Source: Lutjanus erythropterus (lineage: Eukaryota; Chordata; Actinopteri; Lutjaniformes; Lutjanidae). Taken from it: DNA of 64,000 bases. The stretch's first letter is position 1. Each line of letters begins with the position of its first letter. The stretch is from contig CM034607.1 of NCBI GenBank assembly GCA_020091685.1, positions 7,375,465 to 7,439,464 of the forward strand, written 5' to 3'. The notes under the pieces were generated by a model, which saw only the letters and a program-made list of their open reading frames with translations, did not search any database and had not been told where the DNA came from. Below, one piece after another: positions 26,041 to 37,700 of this stretch. The translations under genes and the position numbers were made by a program.

Positions 26041-28491
26041 CCTTTAATTGTTAGCACTGCCTGCAGTCAGTGTCTTGGCCTTCCAAAGGGAAATTGGTGA
26101 TACGTCTGACATATCCCAGTCCACTGTTTGACAGCTGTTCAGGTGGGATTAATCCCAAATGAATGCGCACACTGACAACCGTGGACACTACAGATGCACC
26201 GCGCGCTTTCTGAAAGTCTTCCAATTAACTCGACAGTTTATTCAGTTAACGTCCCGCAGCTCAGCACATACAGATAAATCCACTGTACTCCGGATGTGTG
26301 CGCATCCAGCTACCATCACCACATCCACAGCCCTTTCTTATTATGAACACAGCCCTTCTGCCCTTAAGTTCCTTTCCTTTTCATTTCTTTTCTTCTTTTT
26401 TCTCAATTTAACATTATCTGTCAAGTGTCAGCAGCTTGTTGGTTTGTGGTTATTGGTTTCCAAATTGTTGGTGCCCTGTAAAAGCCACTTATCTTAAAAT
26501 TTGGTAATTTAAAAGTTTTTGCTAAAACTGAAAGAAGGAATGTTTCTTTCAGCTGAGACGCTCATATTTCTTGAGCCAAACAAACCCTTCACAAAGCCAC
26601 TGGATCATCCGAATAAAATGTTGCCACAGTTTTGAAATCACAGCTGTTTTTCTTAAGAAAAGCTGACATTTTGGAAGCTGGACAGCAATAACATGCTAAT
26701 TGCAAATTTCCAAACACATGCATCAAATTTAAGATCAAACACAGTTCATCAGCATGCTCAAGTGGGTCAGAACAAACTTGTCTGTCAGCACACGTTTCAT
26801 GAATCCCACTTAGGATTTTCTTATTTTCTTCTTACTGCTTGAAGAACAAATATAAGAGACAAGTAAGAAAATATTCACGCATGCTGCTTCTCCAAACCGT
26901 CTCCAGTTCCCCTCTTCTGCCTTTCAAACAGAGCAGTTAGTTTGTTACATAAACTTTGCATGTTTGCCCAAGTATAAATAGATAGTTATAGACTTTATAA
27001 GTGCCTCAGGGTTCATTTGTCTTGGCCATAATTGCCACATAAAAGTACTGTACCCCACAATGTGCCTGTGTGTCGTATTATCTCCTCAAGAAACAAAAAA
27101 GCAGCAACAGGAACATCGTGCAGCAGCAGATTGTGTGTGGGTGTGCAGGCAGGGCTTTGTTGTGCTCCTTTTTTTTTTTTTTACATAAGAAAACGACATT
27201 CCCTTCAGCAGCACCCCTTTGGTTCCTTCCTGGGAAATCCTCTTCTAGTCAATGCCGCATGTGCGTCATCAGGAGCAATTTTTACAGCTTTCAACTTCCC
27301 ACATGATGGCAAGCTTGAAACACAAAGAGAAGGCGGACTGGGAAACAGAGGTGCTTCCCCTGCTTTCATTAAGTCAGCTTGCAGTCAGAAATACCTTGTC
27401 TAAAATAGTTTTAACGGCATTTTTTTTTTTTTACTGTAAAATTTAAAATTTTGTGAGTTGATGTAGGCTGTGTGGCACTTTTTCAGGTATCTTAAGATAA
27501 AATCCACTGAAGATCCTTCTTTGTTTTCTGTTTTTTCTTCCTGGTTTTAACCTCTGCCACCGTTTCATTTCAGGGTATGGAACGAGAATCTTGCACAGTT
27601 GCAAGGAATGTCTCTTTTTACAGATCAGTTTCATGAAAGCTAATCATGTCAGTGGAGGTTTTGCCTCATTAAACAAAGATCAATGTGGATGTCAGCAAAA
27701 CAACAGCAGCACTATCTTTTCTCACTTGTCTTCAATTGGCTTGGAGATTAGGACTTGGACAGGAATTCCTCCGCCGTGCCTGGAGGTATCTACACATATT
27801 AGAGTTTTAATGTTGAAGGTAAAGTGGATTCATTTGCATAATTAGAGGAAGAAGTGGCAGGGAGGCAGAGCATAGTAATGAGGCAGGGAAATGGGAGTAA
27901 AGTGTGCAGCGCAGCATATGACAGCAGCCATGTTTAGACCTCACTACAGTGGATCTCTCACGGGAGGCTTACTAATGACTTATGACTAATGATTTTTCTG
28001 GAGATGAGTCAAAACAGTCGCCGCCGCCTCCTCCCACTCCCCCCACTCTGAGTCCGTCCTCCTCCTCAAACAAGCCACCTCCACTCTCTGTTGATGTTGC
28101 CGCTCCAGCGTGGAGTGAGGAATTGACACAGCGGGCTATTGTACAGTGGCCTTGTTTGGTTTTCCATTCCTGGAGATTATGTCAGAGGAGGAGAAGGTGG
28201 GTATTTTACAGTGCAGCGCGTCCCCTGCGCCATTGAGTGCCATACCATCCCAGTGAGCAAATATTTGACGGTGATAGAGGCTTTGTGCTCTTTGAAGCCA
28301 TTCAGGGAACGCACTTCTCATGTGCAGCGTTTTAGTTTGTTGTCATGCATCTCTCTGTTTGTTTCCAGATGCACCGCATTGTAGATATTGATCTTACAGG
28401 GCCGAAGCACTCAACTGCCCATTAGTTTGATTCCACATACAGTGTGTTTGTTTGAGTTGTGTTTTTGTGAATTTATCTGATTATTTCACAT

Positions 28492-30101
28492 TAAAGGGAT
28501 GGTTTGGATTTTTTGAAGTGGAGTTGTATGAGGTACTTATCCATAGTCGGTGTATTACCTGCAGTAGATGGTGGTCAGCATGACCCTAATTTGGAGAAGA
28601 GAGGAGTACTGGTGTAGGAAGCTAAGCAAAGTACCGCTGTGGACAGGGTCAGCAGCAAAATGTATTTTAGCCACCTAAAAAAATAGATATAATATCAAGT
28701 GTCCACTATGTCTATATTTACGTTGCCATCACGCAATTCCAACGGGAAACCGCTGTTCTATAAGCTGAAAATTATTCTCTGAACAGCAACCAGACTCCTT
28801 TGGCAAAAAACTATAATTTTAACTTGCACAACATGGGACTAGCTAGTCTACCATGGCCTCGATTGGTTAGTTTGTGTGAGTGTGTGAGTTCTGTATTTCA
28901 AAAGATTAGTCTGGGTTCACAGACTGAGGCAGGATCAGACCAGCAACCTTCGTGATCTGCAAGGTAAAATGACTGTTTTGGCCAAAGGAGTTTGGAGAGA
29001 GCGATAATTGGCTCATATAACATTGGTTTTCTGTCAGAAAAGGCTGTCTGAAGGCAAGTTAAAGTGCTGAAAGTACTTTTAATATTGCATACACTTAACA
29101 CACAGATTGATTCTTTTAGGTGAGACTTTTTTTAACATCCAGTTTTGAAAAGTGGTATAAAAACACAGGAGATTAGATAATAAGTGCACAAAGAAAAAAA
29201 AAAAAGCAGGTAAAGGGGGATGGGGCGGTGGGGAGGGGGACACGTTGGCAGTGACCCAAAAAATTTTACATAATTTATCACATAAGATACAAGGTATTTA
29301 CCTGTCAGGCCATTAATAATTCACTTTAATTTTTCAATCAGACTGACAGCACATTGCCATTTTTTTCTGAAAGAGTCCCTGTCTGTTTGACATAGTGGAT
29401 CTAATTTCCACATTTCCAAATGAAACGTTTGCTTCTCAGCTTCTCAGATTTCCACAGTGTTAGCAGCAGGTTTCTGGCTAGCAGAGATGGCCTGGGCTTC
29501 ATACCTGTCCTCCACTCTACCTGGTGCACCCACCCCAAACAGCGCAGTTAAAGTGGCTGGGGAAAACGACTAAAGAATCAATGAGACAGTTCCTTTATCT
29601 TTTGAACATTTCACACAGAAGGGTGAGACGTCTTTGAATATCTTCTACAATCTAGTAGGAGAGAAGAGCATCTATGTATCTGTGCACAGCTTTGAGTCCG
29701 AAATGAGTTTGTTGATGGATTATTTAAATTTTGTGGGAAGCTGGAAAAATGAGACATGGTGTAGTGCATGGTTCAGTAGTCAAGTCCGAAGCGGCATGAT
29801 GAGGTTTCTGCTGGTGCAGCGGGATATCAGCCCTCAAGAAGTGTTTCAGTTGTAGGAAATGGAAGAAATGTGAAGCTGGGAGCTGAAATTTCGGCTGCAG
29901 TTGCTAGGTGAGCCCTTTTGAGGAGGCTAAAAGAGGTTTTGCTGCTGACCCCGTCCACAGCAGTACATTGATTAGCTTCTTAGCAGGTACTCTTGCTGCC
30001 TGTCCAAACTGGCGGCATGTTGACCTCGATCTACTGTAGGTAATACGCCGACTATGGATAAGTACCTCATACAGTCCCACTTCAAAAAAATCCCTTTAAC
30101 A
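28492..30101. mobile_element. DNA-transposon-like element with ~190-base inverted arms
   Basis: The left arm (28492-28682) begins TTAAAGGGATGGTTTGGATT and continues GAAGTGGAGTTGTATGAGGT, ACTTATCCATAGTCGGTGTA and ACCGCTGTGGACAGGGTCAG. The right arm (29920-30101) in reverse complement gives TTAAAGGGATTTTTTTGAAG, ACTTATCCATAGTCGGCGTA and ACTGCTGTGGACGGGGTCAG. Arms match over nearly their whole length. The outermost bases are TTAA on both sides, which could be a TTAA target duplication (as in piggyBac) or simply part of the termini. No transposase frame was recognised between the arms, so it looks non-autonomous. A partial relative is at 25815-26040 and a possible arm fragment at 39610-39665. Confidence 0.75.
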
Positions 30102-30699
30102 GAAATGATCAATTACTCATCAATCAAAGCAATTTTTTAGCTTTATGTACTATGAAATGTTTTCTTTATTTTAATTAGCTTCAAGACAATTATGTGCTCC
30201 CTGTGGACTGCTTGTCAGGCCAGTTGCGGTGTTGTAATATTTATCAAACCAAATGAGCCTCCATACACCCCAGGAATATGTGCCGTCTATTCCTACACCA
30301 ATGAGCGAGATAGCACCCAATTAATTATAATGATACATTCAAGAATTTGCCATTCAAGGAAAAAGAAAAAAAGTAATCCAAATTTAATTAGATGTGATGT
30401 GCAAAGAGTTGTAATCACAGATATGACTCAGAAAGGCATTACTGTATGTCAAAGAGTTTGATGTTCAGACGTGCTTTACAAAATGAGAAGAAAGAAAAGA
30501 ATCAAAGTACTTGAAGTCCCCTGTGGAGACGTGTGTCTCCCAGTAGAGTTGAAGATAACTAAATTAACATAATTAAGCATCGGTTATCCCAGGGCATGTC
30601 CTCATTAGCCTTATAGGAAAATGAGTAGGTATAGCTTTCATGTACTGGGCACATGTTAACACATTAGATCCCAGAGCTTGGACCATGTCATTGTTTTGC

Positions 30700-31332
30700 A
30701 TTTCACGAGTAAGTCTCAGGTGTTTCCACTCAAGTCCCAAGTCCTAGACTTTGAGTTTTGAGTCCTAAACAAGTCAATATTCTGTCTTCATCATGTACAG
30801 TATAATGCCACTGTAACAAGACAGCCTTGACTTACTGTGTGCAACTTTGAACGTTGAATAATTTTTGAGCCTCATGTTTGCCATACTGCAGTCGGTTTTG
30901 GATGACCACCTTGTAGTTTTTGTACAGAACAAAATTATCGTTTGTGTCCCTTTTTCCACTGGCACTCAGTAATGTGGCATTAGTTCTTCATGGTTCTGTC
31001 CTGCGACTCGACTGGATGATGTCGGATTGGTTCAAACAAAGTGCTTATGGGGAATTAAGCGTCGACTTGCTGGATTTCAGGAAGTAAGAGGAAATTAACT
31101 AATTCATGGCACACTGTTTAAATAACATACTTTTTAAAACTTTGGAGTTGGTGGAAGGTATTAGGTATTTTCAAGTCAAAACACTCGAGTCCCAGTGAAG
31201 TCACGAGTCCTTAGTTTTAAAGTCTATGGCGAGTTGCAAGCCTTTTTTGATTTTGTCAAGTCTGAAGTTATCAAATTTCTGATTTGAGTCTGACTTGAGT
31301 CCAAGTCATGTCATTTGGATCCACACCCCTGA
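30700..31332. repeat. Dispersed element rich in AAGTC/GAGTC motifs
   Basis: The two ends carry dense CAAGTC/GAGTC motifs: CACTCAAGTCCCAAGTCC at about 30728 and TGAGTCCAAGTCATGTCATT at about 31297, ending GGATCCACACCCCTGA. I recognise this as a common teleost non-autonomous element whose terminus is the reverse complement (GGGGTGTGGATCC). The left border is vague. No open frame of interest. Confidence 0.5.
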
Positions 31333-31874
31333 CAGTTACATGATACATTTGCTCTTATTCTTTCATATTTCCGTTGAATTTAAAGACCCTGAAAACCTTA
31401 ACTAGCTTAGCTCATCACAAAGGCTGGAAACAGGAGGGAACGGGGTTAGTTATGTTTGGGCATGAGGAGTGATTATTGAGGAGGGTTAGGGGAAGAATAT
31501 GAGGGTAAACCATTCAGGGGCAGAGCTGGGTCTTGTCACAGTGAGATTTGTAAATTTGTATGCAGAATTGTTGCTAGGCCCGGTGCAGTGACTCCCAAAT
31601 CCCCTTCACCCTGTAAAACCCACAAACTTTGTACTAAATGAACAATCTAGGTATATGTTACCTTTGGTCAAAGCCAGGCTATTCTACATATACTATCCCC
31701 CCTGTTATCAGTCTTTACGCTAAGCTAACCAGCTAACTAGCTGTAGCCTTAAATTTAGCAGACATATATGAGAATAGTATCAATTTTCTTATCTGACGCT
31801 CAAGAGAGTGAATTATTGTTTTCCCCAATATGTTGTAACTGTTCCTGTAAAGTACATGAAAATGTGGGTATTTT

Positions 31875-32576
31875 CAGGGGTGGAAGTAGTTCTTTTGAGT
31901 ACCTGTACTTTTATGAGTAGATTTTCAAGTCTGTACTTAAGTATGCATTGTAAGATGTAATCTACTTTGTTACTTTTAAAATTATGGTTGAGTGCTGAGT
32001 ACAATTTGAATCAATATCCAAACCTTTCATCTGCTTTTTAGGAGCGAATCAGCTGATCTGATTACAAACAAGCCAATGAAAACACAGACAAAAAACAAAA
32101 CAAAAAGCACAGCACAGGTTTGGAGTAAGGATGTTAATGATCGATCATTAATCAATTAATTGCAGTTAAGAATTTAACCAATTATCCATGCTAACCAGTA
32201 TTCACAGATATTTCATCAACAGACACAACAGTAATTGCAACTCATTTGACATCGTTTTGTCTGGCAGAGACGTTTGCAGCTGTTCTTAGACTTAAAATGA
32301 GAAAACATGACCAAAAAACAGATTTAATGATTAATTGATTTTTAGCATTTTCAACTATTGGTTCAGGAAAACGCCCAAAATGTGCAACCCTAATTTGGAG
32401 AGGTGCCTGTGACATCAGCAGCTAAAAGTAACTAATACTCTGAGTAGTTTTTGTGCTGAATGCTTTACTTAAGTACATTTCTAACACCAGTACGTTTACT
32501 TGTAATTGAGTAATATTTTAGCAGTGTAACAGTAGTTGTACTTAAGTACAGATTTTGAGTACTCTTTACACCACTG
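31875..32576. mobile_element. hAT-like element with a second element nested inside
   Basis: The left end is CAGGGGTGGAAGTAGTTCTT, TTGAGTACCTGTACTT. The right end is GTACTTAAGTACAGATTTTG, AGTACTCTTTACACCACTG, whose reverse complement starts CAGTGGTGTAAAGAGTACTC. Both ends have CAG-GGTG starts and ACTTAAGTA repeats, typical of an abundant teleost hAT-derived family. Flanks GGTATTTT and ATTATTTG share TATTT, a possible eroded 8-base duplication. It lacks a transposase. The interior is interrupted by 32126-32392. Confidence 0.65.
32126..32392. mobile_element. Nested 267-base hAT-like element with target duplication
   Basis: The left flank GTTTGGAG (32118-32125) and right flank ATTTGGAG (32393-32400) agree at 7 of 8 positions, fitting a hAT 8-base target duplication. 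The element starts TAAGGATGTTAATGATCGAT. It ends with a sequence whose reverse complement is TAGGGTTGCACATTTTGGGC. The interior has ATTAATCAATTAATTG/ATTAATTGATT symmetric motifs. It interrupts the ACTTAAGTA-type element, so it inserted later. Confidence 0.6.
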
Positions 32577-33989
32577 ATTATTTGACACAGTTTTTATTCT
32601 ATTAATTAACAGTGGTGACTATCTGCTCAAACACCAAGCCAACAAATCAATTATCTGGCTTTATCAGCAGACACTTTCTGGAGCCGCTCTATTGACAATA
32701 CATGGATGAATGAGTTTATGGACTGTGACAGTGACCACAGTCAATACAAGCGCAACTTTGTAATTAAATTTTTGTTTGTGACCCTCCTCCCAATCAGCTT
32801 GATTTTACAGCAGTCAGAGTAAATAGCTTTAATTTAATTATTTGGACATCACCTCAGACAGAGTTTGTTTTTCTTTATTGGTCAAATAAGGTGATCAGAG
32901 AGGGGGGACATCTGCTTTTTGGCACAGGATTATAAATTCAGAATAAAAAAAGATGTGCCTTTAACCAGCGAGCATATCGTCTGTCTTGCTATGCGGTCTG
33001 TGACCGGGAGAATAGCTGTTCTCGTAGCGTTCAAATCAGCATACTGGATTATCAGATCAGATTTATTGCAGCAGCTGTTTTTTCCTGCCTCAACACCCAG
33101 GCTATCGACGTCTGCCGGGGGAAGATAGCCCTAATTATTTTCCATCCATATGTGATTAACAGAGATTTGCCTTTAAATGCTCAGTGCGCCGGCCTGTTGA
33201 ACACTCATCTCGTGTCCAAGTCGGCGCAGACATGGACCAGTAGCTTCAGACTCGCTCCGTGAGCTCATGGCTGATGAAATTACATAAAGTCTTACTAATA
33301 GCATTTTAAGTTGTAACTTTTCCTCAGAAACTTTGCATTTGTTAGAATAGGCTTTTTAAAAATTCAGCAGAACTATTGTAGAGAGGGTCAAAGAGGCCAG
33401 GAGTCAAAATTGTTTCTATTTAAAATGTAAGTTATCTCTGCAGTAAGGAGAGCTACTATTTAGCCTACATCTTCTCTTGTGTACTGTAGTTATGCAATCA
33501 TGCCCTCAAGCAGGTGAGTGCATCTGTCTGCAGTGTTGTTTATTAGCCTTAATTAATTCTGACATCAATTTTCTGACATCAATCCCAAACTAAAGGCAGC
33601 AGTCAAGAGTGTTTGGCCTAATTGAGGCCAAGTGGCAATAAATTACACTTGGAAAATAGAAAAATTAGATCATTACAGTTTTAATGCTGTTTGGTTACAG
33701 GTGAATGTGTGGGAAGGGAAGCAGATAAGAAGGATTGCCAAAAACCCATTGCTCATATTCTGCTGATGTGTAATGATGTTTACTGGGGAGATATGCAGAG
33801 AGGGAATAAGAATTCAAACAGCAAAAGCACTCCTGGAACAATAAATCCACAAAATTAAAGTTGCACAAGGCAAGATTTTTTTATGTAAAAATATGCACAG
33901 TCTGCTGGATTCAGTGTAGCTGCACAGAGGAAGGCCTTTTTCTTTCTGTTATATGAGATGCCATGGTTTTTCCTTTTTCAGCCAAGCTT

Positions 33990-34200
33990 GCAGGATGGCT
34001 CTGTCGACAGCGGTGTCACTTGGCCAGTCAGTCAGTTGGTCCAGACTGAAATATCTCTACAGCTATTGGATGGATTGGTATGAAACTTTATACACACATT
34101 GATGGTCCACAGAGGGTGAATCACAATGACTTTAGTGATCCCCTGACTTTTGTTTCCCACCATGAGATTGAATGTGTAGTTTTAAGTTGTTATCATCACT
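33990..34200 (-). repeat. Reverse copy of the dispersed repeat at 12583-13500
   Basis: TTGGTCCAGACTGAAATATC, TCTACAGCTATTGGATGGAT, TGGTCCACAGAGGGTGAATC and AGTGATCCCCTGACTTTTG are the reverse complement type of the block at 13130-13440 (AGATATTTCAGTCTGGACCA). It abuts the repeat shared with 4048-4400. Confidence 0.65.
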
Positions 34201-34202
34201 GT

Positions 34203-34760
34203 TAAACAACCACCACAGGTGATGAAAATCTATCTGATATGACCTCAGACAGATATCATGTTCATGGAAGAGATAATATTAAAGTTTTATTCTATGTTTG
34301 GTCACGTTCACCAGCTTCCTATATCCTGTGTTTTTCTTACCTTGAGAAGGAGCTGGATTCATGAGATCACATGGGAATCCATCTTGCCATGCTTCAAGTT
34401 ATCCGTTTGTGTCACACTAAAAGTGGTGCGGCCAGTCATATAGACAGATGGTTCATCCAATCACCCCCCATGTGTTTTTTGAAAGTACCTGCCCTTTTCC
34501 AAACAGTTTCTAAGGACGACTTCCCAGATGGCTGTGTGTAACAAACCATCTGGCATGTCAGGTTAGTGTCTTCCCCAAAGTTAAACCAGCAGGCAGCTAG
34601 TTGGAAACGTGCTTTTACCTTGATTAAATTATAGCTTTCTCTGAGTTTGATCATTGTTTGACAATTGGAATAATGTAAGCAACTCACCAAACTATATAAG
34701 GAAGGTCTATCATTTTTTATACATTTTAATGTCAACATGTTAAATATTATATTATATATT
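34203..34760 (+). repeat. Composite repeat: 4-kb family interrupted by 54-kb family
   Basis: The outer parts (34203-34327 and about 34665-34745) match 4048-4200 and 4300-4375. Between them, 34328-34580 matches the family at 53892-54260 and 58988-59370: ACCTTGAGAAGGAGCTGGAT, GGGAATCCATCTTGCCATGC, GACAGATGGTTCATCCAATC, GAAAGTACCTGCCCTTTTCC and TTTCTAAGGACGACTTCCCA. The simplest reading is insertion of one repeat into another. Loss of the middle from the 4-kb copy is the alternative. Confidence 0.6.
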
Positions 34761-37700
34761 ATATTACTACCCCGGTCAAATGTGCCACTTTGACAAATCA
34801 ACTGGTGCCAGCCTGGCCCCCCAAGTAAAACTGGTCTAGAACCACCTCTGTCCAGTCCTATCTAAGTCCAGTATACGTACTTATTTTCAGGTGTTAGATA
34901 CGGTTACCAAAAATACAAAAATCTAATTCTGAGATTGGTAAATTCTAAAAAAAACATCCAGAAGCACAACTATCTAATAACTGCTAAACCTACTGTGAAA
35001 ACAACTTTATTTATCGCCAGCAAACAGTTTCACTGATTCTGTGAGTTCTGGCGAGTTCTAATAGTTCTTTCCTACTGCTTAAGTGCATGTTTCCAGCTTT
35101 CATGTCAGTGACTGAAATTCCTGCAAGGGTAGATGAGCTGAGTCCATTTTTCTGAGTTTTTTGATGGTAGTTTTCTACTATTGAGTATCTCCAGTGCACT
35201 TCAACATATAACACTCTTATCATATTATTACTATTATACAACAGCACAACTGGTCTGACCAGATATCTAACCCTTAAAGTGGTGTTGTGGGGGTTTGCTC
35301 ATTTTTAGATCAAATGACTATTTTTAGTCCATGACATAATGTTCTTGTACTGACAGCAGGCTACTGTATTTGAAGTACTCCAAATGGCCTGGAGGTGTCC
35401 ATTTTCACACATAAGTACTGCAGATAGACCAGAGTTCAGAGGAAATGATCTACACTTCAGTTGAATCATAATCCTCCTGTACTGTACAACCATAGAGAGT
35501 GATCTTCTTGAGTAAGCATGATGATAATCCCATACAAAATTTTGTTACCGATCTCTTTCAGATGTCATCTAAATGAGTATTGTGTTTTAAATCTAATTTA
35601 TTTCCTTTTTTATATAATAGACATTGATTTTATCCTGTCGGAAGTCAGGAAGCAGCAGAGCATTAAAGGACTGTAGCTTCCTTTACATCTAATACTCTTT
35701 GTTGTGGTGGTTGTAGTAGTATTTAACCACCTGTAACACTTATTACAGCTGTTTAAATGAACATTTAGTTCATCAGCATGATGGCAATAATACTGTGAAT
35801 GTGTCCAGCACAGTAATACTGTAATATCATCTGTGATGCTGTATCGTAGATTGTAGGGATGGATTTTTATCCAATGTTACTGACATTTAAACTGCTATAC
35901 AATTAGTGTTACAAAGTCTGACTTTGACCAATTTTATTTACGAGCTAACAGGAAATGACGCAGAACAACACAAGCTCATGTATAACAGGTTGAAGATTAC
36001 TTTCAACCAAAAAGCCCAAAAAACATTTTATACGCAAACAAGGGTTTGTGGATAAAAATAGTCATAGACAACACTGAAACATGAATATTATGCAAGCATT
36101 TCACTGAAAACACAACACTTAAAGAAAGTACACTCCTGCAGACCTCAATTTAAGCAGGAATTATAGAGAAGATTACAGGTTGCTGCTTGAAGGCCGGTAC
36201 AGAAGGTACAAAACTTGAAGTTTATACATAAGGAAAAAGATGACATCACTTACCAGCACAATTAAAAACATTTTCCACAACTTGGCTTGTCAGACAAAAA
36301 CTTTATTTATCAAAGTTGGATTACTTCTGTCTCAAACAGAAGTACTGCAGGGGAGTACTGCTGCATAATGTGAAAAATATTGTATAAATCCCAAATTACC
36401 TGAAGTGATTTCACTTGATGGTTGAGTTTAAAAAGTACGAACGAAAATCTGGGAGAGTTTGAAATAGGTGTTCAGGAGTACTCTATTAAAATAAAATGCA
36501 GATTTCTTCACATTCTCTTAATATCTCACAAAATCAGCCAATGAGATGAGGTGACCTTTATTTTATCCCTATAATCGACACATTATAAGATCAGGATTCT
36601 ATTAAAGGAGCCATTGCGCCTGCAAAAATGAGTACAGCAATCTAAATAAATGAGTTTGAGCCATCGACTGTATATTAAATAGGTTGTAATCCTGTTCAAT
36701 ATACGATCTTTGGTTGAAGCGCATTGTTTGCCGCCGTCCCCTCCTCCCCAGACACGGCAGAGACAGGGAGGCTACAGGAGCTCTGCAGGAGTGCAGGATG
36801 CATGCAACCTCATACAACTGACAATAACAAGTGACAACGCGTTCTCCGCTCTAAGTTGAACAGCTTTTTATACCTGTCACTTGTCTGTCAGTGTAAAATT
36901 ACACCCATTATGCCAAAAACAAAAGCCCACTGATCTGAAATAACACACTCTGGACAATGAGTTAAGTGGCTGCCTGTCTCACTGCCTGCCAAACTCCATG
37001 AACATTTTGCTCAATTTAACAATGATAAACAAGATTATTAATGATTTTTTTTACAACACATAAACAGACGAACATTAGGCAAAAATGTTGCATTTATCTG
37101 AACTCTGATTAATGTGAAACAGACATGCAAAACCATTATTCCTGTCCAGAATAGAATTTTTAAAGAAGGGCAACACAGCTGCAACATTCATGTCAGTTGA
37201 AGCGAGTATTTCAGCTTAACATGTCTCCTTCATCTCATGGTGTTCTTATGATTTATTACAGCAAATATATGACATATTTCTCCTTTAAGTGCTTTCAATA
37301 GAATTGGGTGACAATATATTGAAGTCCCTTTTAGGCTGGACAAAAATCCCACTAATATCTGGCTTTTGTCCACGGTGGGAAAAGGGTGTAATCAGGTTTA
37401 ATTCTCAGGTCAAATGACTGCAGTAGCGTATGTATTATAGGCTCCACAGGCTCCAGCTCTCATCAGCAGTGATGGAAACATGACAATCGGCGCACACACT
37501 AATTTTCGCCCCATTTGCGGCGTAAAACTATGAAGGCTCGTCACCTCGGTCAGTAACTTCTGCGACTCTTTGTCATCTCAGCCACAAATTCCGTCCTTGT
37601 CAGCCAGTCGCTCAAGCAGCACCGGAGAATTGTTCCAAAGTAGTCTGTGGTAAGTCTGAGAGAGACTGTAGTAAAAGTTATCAAAAAGTCACCACCATGC

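Noticed and set aside
27032..27403. 123-codon open frame with overlapping frames
   Set aside because: Overlapping frames in all phases around a poly-T tract; no family resemblance.
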